The notes beneath the pieces are model-generated. The model was given only the letters and a program-made list of their open reading frames with translations. It was not told the origin of the DNA and did no database searches. The position numbers were made by a program, and so were the translations under genes. A DNA stretch of 40,555 bases. Origin: Stieleria tagensis (GTDB lineage Bacteria > Planctomycetota > Planctomycetia > Pirellulales > Pirellulaceae). The stretch lies in the NCBI RefSeq assembly GCF_024129865.1, contig NZ_JAMYFE010000056.1, positions 1 to 40,555 of the forward strand, given 5' to 3'. Position 1 is the first letter of the stretch; the number at the start of each line of letters is the position of its first letter. This document shows positions 1 to 8,673 of the stretch, in pieces.

Positions 1-42
1 TTCACACGGCAGAGGTCACTGGTTCGAATCCAGTATCGCCCA
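1..42 (+). tRNA. tRNA-Val (CAC), 3' part only
   Basis: Only the 3' half is in the window. Bases 1-7 form the anticodon loop with anticodon CAC at 3-5, bases 8-12 the 3' side of the anticodon stem, 13-17 the variable loop, 18-34 the T arm (ACTGG, TTCGAAT, CCAGT) and 35-41 the acceptor strand, with discriminator A42. No CCA is encoded. CAC reads GUG, so valine. The integrase gene starts 75 bp downstream, so this tRNA 3' end is the likely attachment site. The 5' half lies outside the window. Confidence 0.88.
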
Positions 43-82
43 CTTGTCTTTTAGGCATTTCTTGCAAGCTTTTCTCTCAGGT

Positions 83-105
83 GTACCCTTTTCCGTACCC
101 TTTTC
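83..105 (+). repeat. 11-bp direct repeat upstream of integrase
   Basis: GTACCCTTTTC occurs at 83-93 and again at 95-105, separated by one C. It lies between the tRNA 3' end and the integrase ribosome binding site. Paired short repeats at this place could be arm-type integrase or excisionase binding sites; this role is inference. Confidence 0.55.
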
Positions 106-117
106 AGGAGAGAAACG

Positions 118-1101
118 ATGCCACGTGAGCCCAAGCCGTACTATCGCAAAGCCCAGAAACGATGGGTCTGCACGATCAACGGACAACGCGTCACGCTCGG
201 CCCGAACAAGCAGCAGGCGTTCGAGAAGTACCATGCCTTGATGCTTGATCAGCAGTCCGTGCGAGCCGAGCTGTGCACCCTCTACGAGCTCACCCAAAGC
301 TACCTCGACTGGGTCCAGGACAACCGCAAGAAAGTCACCTACGACAAGCACAAGCACTACCTGAAAAGCTTCATTCAGGCGGTCGGAAAAACGATGAAGC
401 CGAGTGCTCTCAAGCCACATCACCTGACGACCTGGACCAACAAAGACAGCTGGAGCTCCACCAGCCGCAATGACGCCATCACGATCGTTCAGCGAATGCT
501 CAACTGGTCGATCGATCAAGGCTACCTCTCGTCCAGCCCGATCCCACGAATTAAAAAACCGAAAGCCAAGCGTCGCGAGATCGTCTACACACCCGAGCAG
601 TGGAAGCAAATCAAGTCGCACGCCATCGGCCCGTTGATTCCCTTTCTCGATTTCATCTGGGCGACCGGCTGCCGGCCCAAAGAAGCTCGAACGATGGAAG
701 CCCGCCACATCCATGATGATCTTGTGATTTTCCCACCGGACGAATCGAAAGGCGAAACCGATTCTCGAGTCATCTTCATGACACCACAGGCGCAAGCGAT
801 CATCAAACCACTGCTTTCCGAGCGCCCCACCGGACCATTGTTTCTGAACTCAGATCAAAACCCCTGGACTAAGGATTCCATCAAATGCCGGCTGACCAGG
901 ATCACGAAAAAGGTGGGCTTCCGAGTCATCGCCTACGGCGCCCGCCACAGCTACGCCACCAACGCCCTGATCCGCAGCGTCGACACCGTCTCACTGTCAC
1001 ACCTGATGGGCCACAAAGACACCCGAATGATCAACAACTACGCCCACCTCGCCCAAAACGTCGACTTCTTGCGACAGCAGGCACGCAATGCAGCGGGCTA
1101 A
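118..1101 (+). CDS. Tyrosine recombinase / integrase
   Basis: A phage-type integrase of 327 residues that would catalyse site-specific insertion and excision at the adjacent tRNA-Val. The N-terminal part (about 1-150) contains an arm-binding stretch and a core-binding (SAM-like) domain; the catalytic domain covers about 155-320. Visible catalytic residues are R186 (ATGCRPKEA), R276 (YGARHSYAT), H299 (LMGHKD) and the Tyr nucleophile Y308 (NNYAHL). The usual first His of the HxxR box is a Tyr (Y273), a substitution tolerated in some integrases. The start is supported by AGGAG at 106-110. The gene points away from the tRNA and is convergent with the next gene. The family is clear from motifs; the target site is inferred from position. 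Confidence 0.93.
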   Translation: MPREPKPYYRKAQKRWVCTINGQRVTLGPNKQQAFEKYHALMLDQQSVRAELCTLYELTQSYLDWVQDNRKKVTYDKHKHYLKSFIQAVGKTMKPSALKPHHLTTWTNKDSWSSTSRNDAITIVQRMLNWSIDQGYLSSSPIPRIKKPKAKRREIVYTPEQWKQIKSHAIGPLIPFLDFIWATGCRPKEARTMEARHIHDDLVIFPPDESKGETDSRVIFMTPQAQAIIKPLLSERPTGPLFLNSDQNPWTKDSIKCRLTRITKKVGFRVIAYGARHSYATNALIRSVDTVSLSHLMGHKDTRMINNYAHLAQNVDFLRQQARNAAG

Positions 1102-1504
1102 CAGCCTAAACAACAAAACTCCGTGCTGCGAGCAAAGAGCCGGACTTTGCCGAGTGACCGCGATAGGGATTCCTCGGTTGCTCAAGCACTGACACTAAAG
1201 TTCCTGCGTCGGTGCGGGGCACCGAATGCAGTCAGCCACACGTGCAGCGGCGGTCGGTTTGTCCAACTTCAGCAACTTTACCTTTCGATGAATTGCGTGC
1301 GGTCTTGCCCACTGTGCGCTCCGAAGAATCAACTTGGTGGCCGGACCGCACGGCTCCTCAGTTTCGCCGACCATTGACTGAGTGGTGCGAACATGTCCGT
1401 CCGCCGTTTTATTGCTCCTTACCATCTCCGACCGAGTGTTTGTGGAAAGAATTAACTGATACATGAACTGGGGCCTGAGCGACCAGGGCACGTTTCCTCA
1501 GGAT
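1102..1504. other. Intergenic region between convergent genes, with inverted repeats
   Basis: No credible gene is seen; ORFs here start with rare codons and have no family signature. Two inverted repeats stand out: a 7-bp perfect stem with GGG loop at 1209-1225 (TCGGTGC/GCACCGA), and a 9-bp perfect pair CGTGCGGTC (1296-1304) with GACCGCACG (1344-1352) around 39 nt. The first may act as a terminator for the integrase gene, although it has no T-tract. Confidence 0.4.
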
Positions 1505-1515
1505 CTAGAAACGTG
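1489..1515 (-). terminator. Hairpin over the stop codon of the pentapeptide gene
   Basis: CACGTTTC (1489-1496) and GAAACGTG (1508-1515) form a perfect 8-bp stem with an 11-nt loop. The stem-loop spans the TAG stop (1505-1507) of the minus-strand gene. There is no T-run after it, so it is a terminator-like or RNA-stabilising hairpin rather than a classic intrinsic terminator. Confidence 0.4.
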
Positions 1516-2944
1516 GTGCATCCGTTTCCTGGTCGGATGGTGGAGCCACTGGCTCCGCCATTGGTGGAGCTTCAGGCATGTTGGCGGGAACTGGAACTAG
1601 AGTGGGTTGAAGGGCGACATTGTGGACTGCGTACAGACCGGCGGCTCCAAGCTCGTCGTATTGTACCTGAATGTCAGTCAGTCGTTCGATGTAGCACTGA
1701 ATTGTGTTCGCTGTTGAATCGTCTTGTACTTCTTTCCCAAATTGGTCGACATCGACCGGCTTCGATATAAACTTAAAGGTAGATTGCCAACCGTCAATGA
1801 GCCGATACTTTCCAATAGTAAACTCGTCGATATTGAGGTTGCGTACAGGAGGCTTAACTGATTGTAGGTCTTGCAACCATGATGCACTATTGACGAAGAC
1901 TCGCTGGAAGCTGATTCCTTCGAAGTCGGCACCAGCGAATGCGCTTGCTTCGGGTAAGAAGCAGTCGCGCCAAAAACTAAAGCGGAGATTGGCGTTGCGA
2001 AAGTCAGAGCCCTCGAAGTGGACTTGAAAGAACTTGGATTGATTGAGCTGGGCATCGCGAAGGTATGAGTTGCTGAAATCACATTGCGAAAGCAGAGGCC
2101 TGTAGTCGCAACCCGAATCGATCAAATTTGCGAGCAGCTGCCCACGCCCCGGGCTCTTCGGCTCAGGAAGTGTCGAACCATCATCTTCAACAACCGTATA
2201 CGGAACCAGGGCTCGACTTAGAGCGACTACTCGTGATTTAGCTGCGTCTGGGAGCCCAGGTTTGTACGTTTCCAAGCTTGTCGGGTCGCGGTTTGCGGGC
2301 CAAATGACAGGCGGGCGTTCGATCAGGTATTGCCCCATAATGCCGGAAAGGTCGAAAATCAGTGCAGCACGGCGACCCGATTCGGCCAATTCGATTTGCG
2401 TTCTGGCGAGTATGTTCTGTGTTTTGAGCAACTTAGATTGGTCTTCAATCAGTTCGTTTTGGCGAACGATAAGCGAGGAACCGAAGAATCCGGCGAGCGC
2501 GAGCAGCATGCCGGTAGCTGTAACGAAAATTGTCTTGGTGGTTCTGAACCAGGCGAACCAAGCAATCAGTTGTTTTGCGAGGGTATCAACGTCGTTCGAC
2601 TCGCTCTCGGTGAGCCATCTATTTGAAATACGCGAAAGAGTTCCAAACACATCCGAGAGCGTGTGGTCTTCACGCAAGCTGGCATTACGCATTAAATGCC
2701 GCCAAACGAGAACAACCAGCAATGCAGCCACGAGAAATGCAGCGGTGGTGCCAAGCGCATACACTACGATTTGCTTGATGTAATCCGCATACCACCGAAA
2801 TGCGAATTGGCTTGTCAGGAAAGTCAAGGCTGCAGTAAGGATGATGGCAAACGCAAGATGTAGCGTTGTGTATCCCGCGTAGGGTCGTTTCGTTGATATG
2901 TCCTTGGGAATTGGTGGTGGCTCGACCGATTTGCTTTCTTGCAT
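1505..2944 (-). CDS. Membrane-anchored pentapeptide-repeat protein
   Basis: A 479-residue protein of unknown function. Hydrophobic segments lie at about 27-47, 60-82 and 139-160. A charged, probably coiled-coil stretch (about 160-192) follows the third one. A degenerate pentapeptide-repeat block (A[D/N]LxF-like: CDFSN, AQLNQ, SDFRN, ANLRF, ADFEG) spans about 288-350, which would form a right-handed beta-helix. The C-terminus (about 450-479) is rich in Pro and Ala. The ATG start has AGGTG nine bases upstream. Topology and partner are unknown. Pentapeptide proteins with membrane segments are frequent orphan cargo near defence genes, but nothing here shows that this one is defensive. It stands alone between the integrase and the restriction locus. 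Confidence 0.72.
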   Translation of the reverse strand: MQESKSVEPPPIPKDISTKRPYAGYTTLHLAFAIILTAALTFLTSQFAFRWYADYIKQIVVYALGTTAAFLVAALLVVLVWRHLMRNASLREDHTLSDVFGTLSRISNRWLTESESNDVDTLAKQLIAWFAWFRTTKTIFVTATGMLLALAGFFGSSLIVRQNELIEDQSKLLKTQNILARTQIELAESGRRAALIFDLSGIMGQYLIERPPVIWPANRDPTSLETYKPGLPDAAKSRVVALSRALVPYTVVEDDGSTLPEPKSPGRGQLLANLIDSGCDYRPLLSQCDFSNSYLRDAQLNQSKFFQVHFEGSDFRNANLRFSFWRDCFLPEASAFAGADFEGISFQRVFVNSASWLQDLQSVKPPVRNLNIDEFTIGKYRLIDGWQSTFKFISKPVDVDQFGKEVQDDSTANTIQCYIERLTDIQVQYDELGAAGLYAVHNVALQPTLVPVPANMPEAPPMAEPVAPPSDQETDAPRF

Positions 2945-3355
2945 TGTGACACACCTACAGTTGCTAGTCCACGTTTCTGCCAGTTCGCAAAGACATCGGA
3001 TGTGATCTATGGTGGTGACTATTGGCCTTCGTCGGCATTAGATCTGGCAGTTTTCACTCAGGTTTAGCTTCTAAGTCTACCGGATGATCGGACGCTGAGG
3101 TTGCATCGACTCCGGGCATTTGGCGAGCTGACGTCGGTCTTTTTCTCCGACGCGTCGAGACGTTGATGGCTTGCTCCAAGTTTCATCGATGGGGAGTGGG
3201 TGCAAGTGACAGCGACCACCGGGCGACAATTCGTTGCTGATTGATATCTCTGAAGGCCGGCAACAGATTGGTGTGAACCGTGCAAATCTATAGAAGCGAA
3301 TTCGCCCAAACGACGGACAGGGCAGTGGAATAGGAAATGCTGCTCATGATGTCTA
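2945..3355. other. Gene-free gap between hsdR and the pentapeptide gene
   Basis: I see no supportable gene. A 106-codon minus-strand ORF at 3064-3384 overlaps the end of hsdR, has biased basic/Ser-rich composition and no family signature. One hairpin is visible: CGTCGG (3132-3137), a T-rich 9-nt loop and CCGACG (3147-3152). The promoter of the pentapeptide gene should lie near 2945-3060. Confidence 0.4.
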
Positions 3356-6300
3356 CTACGCTCCCTTTGCGAGGAGCATGTCAAAAATGACTTTTTGAAA
3401 TTTGGCTTGCAGTTCGGGGCTGTTGAGATACTGGGTCATCTGATTCTGATGGACCTCGCTGCTGCTCATCACCGCGTCGTCAAGCGCGCCCGCAAAGTCG
3501 CCCAACATGGCTTGCTCGGGGGAATTGTTTTCGATTTGATTCATGACGACCTGATTTTCACGGACTTTGTCACGGATCGTGTAGGCGTAGTTGATCAAGT
3601 CTTGATCGGTGAGCCCGTCCGTGATGAACAACTCATTTAAACGGGCGATGATCTGCGACAGCCATTCTTCTTTCTTTGACTTTGCTTTGCCGGAGCCGAG
3701 TTCGGATCCCACCGTTAATCCGGCGGCACCCTCTTTGACCAGAATTAGATCCTGCTGCTTGATCTTTGAGAGCCGGTAGTGACTGAGGCCAACCGACGTC
3801 AAATCGATCGAATCATCTTGGGGAGCCTCTTCTCGCAACAACGGTGCCAAGTGACGGGCGAACAGGCTGAGTTTCTCCAGGTCCGTGCTGTCGTAGTCGA
3901 CGATTTGGGACATGAACTCGTAGTAGCGGCAGAAGGATACCAGGTCCGCTTTGAAAATGCCCAATGCGTCCAGCTCCTTCTTCGCTTCCTTCATGTCGCC
4001 TTCGGCATTCGCGATGAAGGTCGGATCGCCCAGTTTCTTAGCGTGATCAAATAGCTTCTTGTGCTTGTCGTATTCCGTCCGTGCGGCCTTGTATCGATTC
4101 TGCCATCGGTCGACGGCTGGCCGGCAAACGTTGCTGATGGCGGCGTTGCTCTTGCTCTTGACGAAGTAAACTTCGCTGAACTGAGTCACTTCCGACCACA
4201 GGAAAATCCCCGATCCTCGCAGCTTGTCGAATAGTTCCCAGATCAGATTCGGGTCCGAGACGTCCAACAGCTTCGCAGTCTCGTAGTACTCTTGAAACGC
4301 CTCCAGGATATCGTCTGGGTCGTTGAAGAAGTCCAGGACATAGGTTTCTTCCTTACCGGGGAAAACACGATTGAGTCGCGACAGCGTTTGCACACACTCC
4401 AACCCACCGAGTTTCTTGTCCACGTACATGGCGCACAGCTTCGGTTGATCGAAACCGGTTTGGAATTTCTTGGCCACGATCATCACGTGATACTCGCCGG
4501 TGTCGAAAGCTTTTCGCATGTCCCGGCCTTTCAGACCTGGGTTCATACCGCTTTCGGTGAATTTTTCACCCAGCAAACCTTCCGCGTTTGGATCGCCCGG
4601 CTTGAATTCCACTTCGCCAGAAAACGCTACCATCGCCGCTAGCTGACTGTACTGTTTCTTTTTGATGTACTTGTCGAATTCCAGCTTGTATCGCACCGCT
4701 TCTTTGCGAGAACCGGTGACCACCATCGCCTTGGCGTGACCGTTCAGCAAGCCCATCACGGTTTGCCGGTAGTGCTCGACGATCGCCTTGACCTTTTGCG
4801 CGATGTTGTAGTCGTGCAAGCGAACCCATTGGCCGATTCGAACCTTGGCTTTCTTCGCGTCGACTTCGCAATCTGGCTTGGCGACCTTTTGCGCCAAGTT
4901 GTAGGCGACCTTGTAACTGGTGTAATTTTTCAACACATCCAGGATGTAGCCTTCCTCGATCGCCTGCCGCATGCTGTAGACGTGAAACGCCTTGGGTTTG
5001 TTCTGTTTCGAAACTGGCAGAGCGGGATCAGGCCGTCGACCGAACAATTCCAGCGTCTTGCTTTTTGGCGTCGCGGTGAAAGCGTAGTAACTGAGGTTGG
5101 GTGCCCCCTTGCGAGCGTCGACACTGGCTGCCAAAGCGTCCTCGGCGGTGGCCGGCTCATCCTCGTCTTGCTCCTCTTTCGTTAGCACTTCCTTCAACTG
5201 CCCTGCCGTACGTCCTGACTGGGAGCTATGAGCTTCGTCGGCGATGATGGCGTAGCAACGTTCTTTCAGACTGACACTGTTCTCGATGGCTTTCAGCACG
5301 TGGGGAAAGGTCTGGATTGTCACGATCACGATGGGTTGGCTGCTCTCCAGGGCCGCTGCAAGCTTTTCGGACTTCGATCCCTGGCCCTCGTCTCGGTTAA
5401 TCCGCCCAACGACTCCGTCGGCATGCTCGAACTGATAAATCGTGTCTTGAAGTTGATCGTCCAGCACGGTGCGGTCGGTAACGACAATCACGCTGTGAAA
5501 AACTTTGTCGCCTGCGTCGTTGTACAGTGATGAAAGCTGGTGAGCCGTCCAGGCGATACTGTTGGACTTGCCGCTGCCGGCGCTGTGCTGAGCCAGGTAC
5601 TTGTGACCGGGTCCTTCGGCGCGGCTGGCGCCGACGAGTTTGCGAACCAGGTCCCACTGGTGATAGCGGGGAAAGATCAACGCCTCCTTTCTCTTCTTTC
5701 GTCCGTCCCAATTCTCTTCGGTTTGGATTTCCAAGTGGATAAAGCGACCGATGATCTGCAGCAAATTGGCGGGAGCCAGAACCTCGTTCCACAAATAGTC
5801 GGTGGCGTACTGGTGAACGTCTTCGGGTGTGTCATTGCCCGCACCGCCGTCTTTCGTGCCCCGGTTGAAAGGCAGAAACTTTGTCTCGGCTCCTGCCAGT
5901 CGTGTTGCCATGGCGGCCTGATACTGGCTGACGGCAAAGTGAACTAAAGCGCCGCGTTTGAAAGTCAGCAGCGGTTCCGGTTTGTTCGTTTCGGGGTCTT
6001 TGGGCAGCCGCGTTTTCTGGTACTGGCGAATCGCATTCTCGACTGCCTGTTTAAACTCGCTTTTCAGTTCCATTGTCACTACGGGGATGCCGTTGACGAA
6101 CAGCACCAAATCGATCCGCCACTTCTTGGCCTGCTTGCCGGTTTCCGCCAGTTCCGCTGCCGTGGCGTAGGGGCTGTAAACCAGTTCGGGGACGACTCGC
6201 AGGATGTTGCCTTCGTACATGGCGAGCGTATCGGGGTTCAAACCGTGCTCGGGTTTGAACTGGCACATTTTGAACGACGCCGACTTGTCACGCAGTTCGT

Positions 6301-6598
6301 GTCGGAGCACGCCCAGCGTCCCGAACGTGCGAAGTGACTTGTCGCTCGCCTGCGGATCGGCTTTGGCAAGTTGCGAAGCGAGCTTGTCGATAAACGCTTG
6401 CTCGGGGTTGGTCGGATAGAGCTTTTCGTACTTCTCCCAGGCCTTGGGCTGAGTTGTTTTGACGTATTCCAAGCAGTCATCGGTGTAGAGAGCCAGTTTC
6501 CGATCGTACTTGGCTGGATCACCGAGCTTCCAACCGCCCGCAACCATTTGGTCGATGATGTCCTGTTGAAAGGCGGCTTCTTTGGAGTCAGCGTTCAT
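3356..6598 (-). CDS. hsdR: Type I restriction enzyme, R subunit (HsdR)
   Basis: The 1080-residue motor and nuclease subunit of a Type I restriction-modification complex; with HsdM and HsdS it would translocate and cut DNA lacking the host methylation. The N-terminal PD-(D/E)XK nuclease shows D163 and the E177-L-K179 motif. The superfamily 2 helicase core follows: Walker A GSGKSNS (341-347), DEAH box 454-457, a TATPK motif near 508, and the motif V/VI region (FQTGFDQPK, then QTLSRLNR) in the C-terminal half. The length fits HsdR. It is separated from hsdM and hsdS by the DUF3800 gene and the orphan gene, but lies on the same strand. The start has only a weak ribosome site. All key motifs are intact, so the enzyme is probably functional. 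Confidence 0.95.
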   Translation of the reverse strand: MNADSKEAAFQQDIIDQMVAGGWKLGDPAKYDRKLALYTDDCLEYVKTTQPKAWEKYEKLYPTNPEQAFIDKLASQLAKADPQASDKSLRTFGTLGVLRHELRDKSASFKMCQFKPEHGLNPDTLAMYEGNILRVVPELVYSPYATAAELAETGKQAKKWRIDLVLFVNGIPVVTMELKSEFKQAVENAIRQYQKTRLPKDPETNKPEPLLTFKRGALVHFAVSQYQAAMATRLAGAETKFLPFNRGTKDGGAGNDTPEDVHQYATDYLWNEVLAPANLLQIIGRFIHLEIQTEENWDGRKKRKEALIFPRYHQWDLVRKLVGASRAEGPGHKYLAQHSAGSGKSNSIAWTAHQLSSLYNDAGDKVFHSVIVVTDRTVLDDQLQDTIYQFEHADGVVGRINRDEGQGSKSEKLAAALESSQPIVIVTIQTFPHVLKAIENSVSLKERCYAIIADEAHSSQSGRTAGQLKEVLTKEEQDEDEPATAEDALAASVDARKGAPNLSYYAFTATPKSKTLELFGRRPDPALPVSKQNKPKAFHVYSMRQAIEEGYILDVLKNYTSYKVAYNLAQKVAKPDCEVDAKKAKVRIGQWVRLHDYNIAQKVKAIVEHYRQTVMGLLNGHAKAMVVTGSRKEAVRYKLEFDKYIKKKQYSQLAAMVAFSGEVEFKPGDPNAEGLLGEKFTESGMNPGLKGRDMRKAFDTGEYHVMIVAKKFQTGFDQPKLCAMYVDKKLGGLECVQTLSRLNRVFPGKEETYVLDFFNDPDDILEAFQEYYETAKLLDVSDPNLIWELFDKLRGSGIFLWSEVTQFSEVYFVKSKSNAAISNVCRPAVDRWQNRYKAARTEYDKHKKLFDHAKKLGDPTFIANAEGDMKEAKKELDALGIFKADLVSFCRYYEFMSQIVDYDSTDLEKLSLFARHLAPLLREEAPQDDSIDLTSVGLSHYRLSKIKQQDLILVKEGAAGLTVGSELGSGKAKSKKEEWLSQIIARLNELFITDGLTDQDLINYAYTIRDKVRENQVVMNQIENNSPEQAMLGDFAGALDDAVMSSSEVHQNQMTQYLNSPELQAKFQKVIFDMLLAKGA

Positions 6599-6797
6599 GT
6601 TGATTTCACTTGTGAATCGAGCTTGAGTCGATTGTTCGGACTTTTTCTCTGAAGCCAGGATTCAGCTATCACTTGACTTATGGGGCTTTCTAACCGATCA
6701 TTCAAGGTAGACCCTGTCGCTCTCGAAGGCCCAAGTTCCACTTGGGGCACGTCGCAAGACATAGTGAGCACGGGGTTTTTTTGTGTCCTGACGGAGT

Positions 6798-7637
6798 TCA
6801 TGGTTTGGTGCGGGTCATATCGCGATCGTGGTTTCGCGGCACCAACTTCCAGTGGCGGTAAGGGTGCCGCCAGCGATTCGCTAGATCACCCTGGGTTCCG
6901 GTTGATTCACCGATGTTGAAGTGCGGATAAATCACACGCACCCTCGCAGAAATATGCTTGAAAAGCTTCTCCTTTGCGACGGTGCGTTTACCACGCCTGT
7001 ATTGCCCTTCGGGTTTCACGAGGTGCAGGTTGTTCAGCCGGAAGGTCATCGCGCCCAGGACAACATCGAGGCATTGCAGCAAGTCATGGTTCTTTGAATC
7101 AACCTCTGCGATCTGCTGCCGGTCAAAATCGACATTCGCGCGACGCATCTCAGGGTTGCGTGACAGGGCCTCAATGAAAGATTTAAACTTGGCCGTTTCT
7201 TCACGACTGGTGGGCATTTGATCCATGTTCAATCGAACGCGTTTTGGTCCATCGTGCTCCTCATTTGAAAAAGCGAGTCCAAATCCGTGCTTGATGAACT
7301 GGTAGTACAGTCGGTGATATTCTGATTGCCGCTGCTCCGATGTCAGGCCCTGCGGAACATAGGTGTTATTGGTGAACATGATTCGCACTTTCGCCAAGTC
7401 TGCCGCAATCAGGTCAAAGAAAGCGTCCATCACCGTCTTGTACTTGCCGAGATAGTTTTCGGTTACTTTCGTCCACTTCAACTCGCCATGAAGATTCAGT
7501 TCGGCTTTGCAGTCTGAAAGCTGAGCGGTCACACGCAACAGATCTCGCGACCTAACCAGCACACCTCCGTAGAAGTTGGAGAAGTACGCACCGTCTTTCA
7601 CGGACTCATCGGTGTAGATCACAAACTCAGTCGCCAT
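6798..7637 (-). CDS. DUF3800 family protein
   Basis: A 279-residue protein of the DUF3800 family, whose members are thought to have an RNase H-like fold. The diagnostic N-terminus is FVIYTDESVKDG with acidic pair D10-E11. HGELKW near residue 50 and further acidic residues (for example near LNMDQMP and VDSKNHDLLQCLD) could complete a metal site. I chose the ATG at 7637 because the homologous sequence starts there and GGAAGG lies upstream; a TTG start at 7679 would add 14 unrelated residues. It sits inside the Type I locus, two bases after the stop of an hsdR remnant, so it may be translationally coupled to that remnant. DUF3800 genes are often found beside restriction systems; the catalytic role is unproven. 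Confidence 0.83.
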   Translation of the reverse strand: MATEFVIYTDESVKDGAYFSNFYGGVLVRSRDLLRVTAQLSDCKAELNLHGELKWTKVTENYLGKYKTVMDAFFDLIAADLAKVRIMFTNNTYVPQGLTSEQRQSEYHRLYYQFIKHGFGLAFSNEEHDGPKRVRLNMDQMPTSREETAKFKSFIEALSRNPEMRRANVDFDRQQIAEVDSKNHDLLQCLDVVLGAMTFRLNNLHLVKPEGQYRRGKRTVAKEKLFKHISARVRVIYPHFNIGESTGTQGDLANRWRHPYRHWKLVPRNHDRDMTRTKP

Positions 7638-7639
7638 GC

Positions 7640-7744
7640 TTAGCAGCCACCTTCCGTTCGGGCACAGGTTCGCTTCCAACCGCCAGCAATGATCTGTTCG
7701 ATGATACCCCGCTGAAAAACGGTTTTCTTGGAGTCAGCCTTCAT
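7640..7744 (-). pseudogene. Remnant of a second hsdR 5' end
   Basis: A 34-codon minus-strand ORF whose first 23 residues match the start of the intact HsdR downstream: 14 of 23 are identical, including M-x-ADSK, the FQ and II pairs, and the closing AGGW. After the Trp the similarity stops and the frame runs 11 more codons to TAA, two bases before the ATG of the DUF3800 gene. The likely history is that a second, diverged hsdR was replaced after its first about 70 bp by the DUF3800 segment, or recombined with the present hsdR. It may still be translated as a short leader peptide. Confidence 0.75.
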
Positions 7745-7898
7745 TTTCAATTAGCAGAATAGACAGGGAAACGGTAGGTGCGGATTGCAATGAAATAAGC
7801 AAGTCGTTTCAGAACAATGGCTTACGGAGATCGCGTTCTGTTCAGCGGTGTTGCGATGAAATAAAAGACATTCCCCTCGGCTGTAGTGAGAGTCATCG

Positions 7899-7921
7899 TT
7901 CATGCAACCTCCATTTCGGTT
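7899..7921. repeat. 23-bp direct repeat, copy 1 (end of the 257-codon orphan gene)
   Basis: This 23-bp segment matches 8669-8691 with one mismatch (22 of 23). It encodes the last residues, TEMEVA plus stop, of the orphan gene, and the other copy encodes the same ending in hsdS. The two copies lie exactly 770 bp apart. The orphan gene therefore looks like a cassette placed after hsdS by recombination at, or duplication of, this junction. Confidence 0.85.
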
Positions 7922-8673
7922 GCGTTGTTGGGACTATTGCCGGCCATGTGGATGCTGTGCTTTCCTTGAAACCAACGCCCCGTTACGCGGCTCTTGCGAA
8001 AGGTACCCAACCCACCAAATTGCCGGTCGAAGATTTGCACATACCACGAGCGATTTCCGAGGCTCGGCAGCCGACCATCGGCCCGATTGAGCGCGTCTCG
8101 CCACACGCCGATGTGATCCACGATCAGGACGGCTCGTCGCGTTTTCTCGTCGTGAAAAAGTTCCCAAGTCTTCGTCAGTTCCAGTTTGCCCTCGATGCCG
8201 CCAAACGGATCGACGTGACTGTGCCCGAGGTGCAGCGGGTTGGATCCGCCGTGATACGGGTCTTTCCAGGCAGGTTCCGATCGGCGGCGGAATTCAGTCC
8301 ACCATGCGTCATCCGGAAAATAACGAAAAGACTCTTCACCCGTTGTCGGATCGCTGCTGCTCCAGGCCCATGCGGCATAAAAGTCGATGGCGTGGTCCCA
8401 TCCCCACACTTGACTGACCAGTTGGAGTAATGCTGAGTCGGCATTTCGTTGGCCATTCTGGTACCACCACGCCAATCCCTGAGCGGGATCTTGCCAGCCA
8501 AGCAGAGATTTCAAGAGGTAATGCAGGGTTTCCCACACAGCACAAGCGTCGTGCAAATCCGTTACACGTGTTGGATCAGGAAAGTCCTTGTGCGAGCGTG
8601 TTCCGGCCAGGATCTGATGCAACAGCGGTATCTTTCGACACCACTCATCCGAGATGATATAGGCTGCATTCAT
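7900..8673 (-). CDS. Orphan protein coupled to hsdS, unknown function
   Basis: A 257-residue soluble protein that I do not recognise. It is rich in Trp and aromatic residues (for example GLAWWYQNG, AAWAWSS, DAWWTEF), with a His/Gly-rich middle (YHGGSNPLHLGHSHVDPFGG at about 140-160) and a stretch RRAVLIVDHIGVW around 185. His and Asp clusters could bind metal, but no known motif is met. Its ATG overlaps the hsdS stop as ATGA (8670-8673), so the two are translationally coupled. Its last six residues equal those of HsdS because of the flanking 23-bp repeat. A place between hsdS and hsdR suggests an accessory of the restriction system or a separate defence or anti-restriction cargo gene; this is inference. 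Confidence 0.7.
   Translation of the reverse strand: MNAAYIISDEWCRKIPLLHQILAGTRSHKDFPDPTRVTDLHDACAVWETLHYLLKSLLGWQDPAQGLAWWYQNGQRNADSALLQLVSQVWGWDHAIDFYAAWAWSSSDPTTGEESFRYFPDDAWWTEFRRRSEPAWKDPYHGGSNPLHLGHSHVDPFGGIEGKLELTKTWELFHDEKTRRAVLIVDHIGVWRDALNRADGRLPSLGNRSWYVQIFDRQFGGLGTFRKSRVTGRWFQGKHSIHMAGNSPNNATEMEVA

Noticed and set aside
16-795. Long minus-strand ORF opposite the integrase
   Set aside because: Mirror of the integrase gene; the plus-strand frame has catalytic motifs, this one has none.
3064-3384. 106-codon minus-strand ORF after hsdR
   Set aside because: Overlaps the hsdR 3' end, low-complexity composition, no ribosome site.
7751-7903. 50-codon minus-strand ORF after the orphan gene (ATGA overlap at 7900-7903)
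   Set aside because: It starts in the duplicated junction repeat, so the ATG is a by-product of the repeat; Cys/His-biased sequence with no family.
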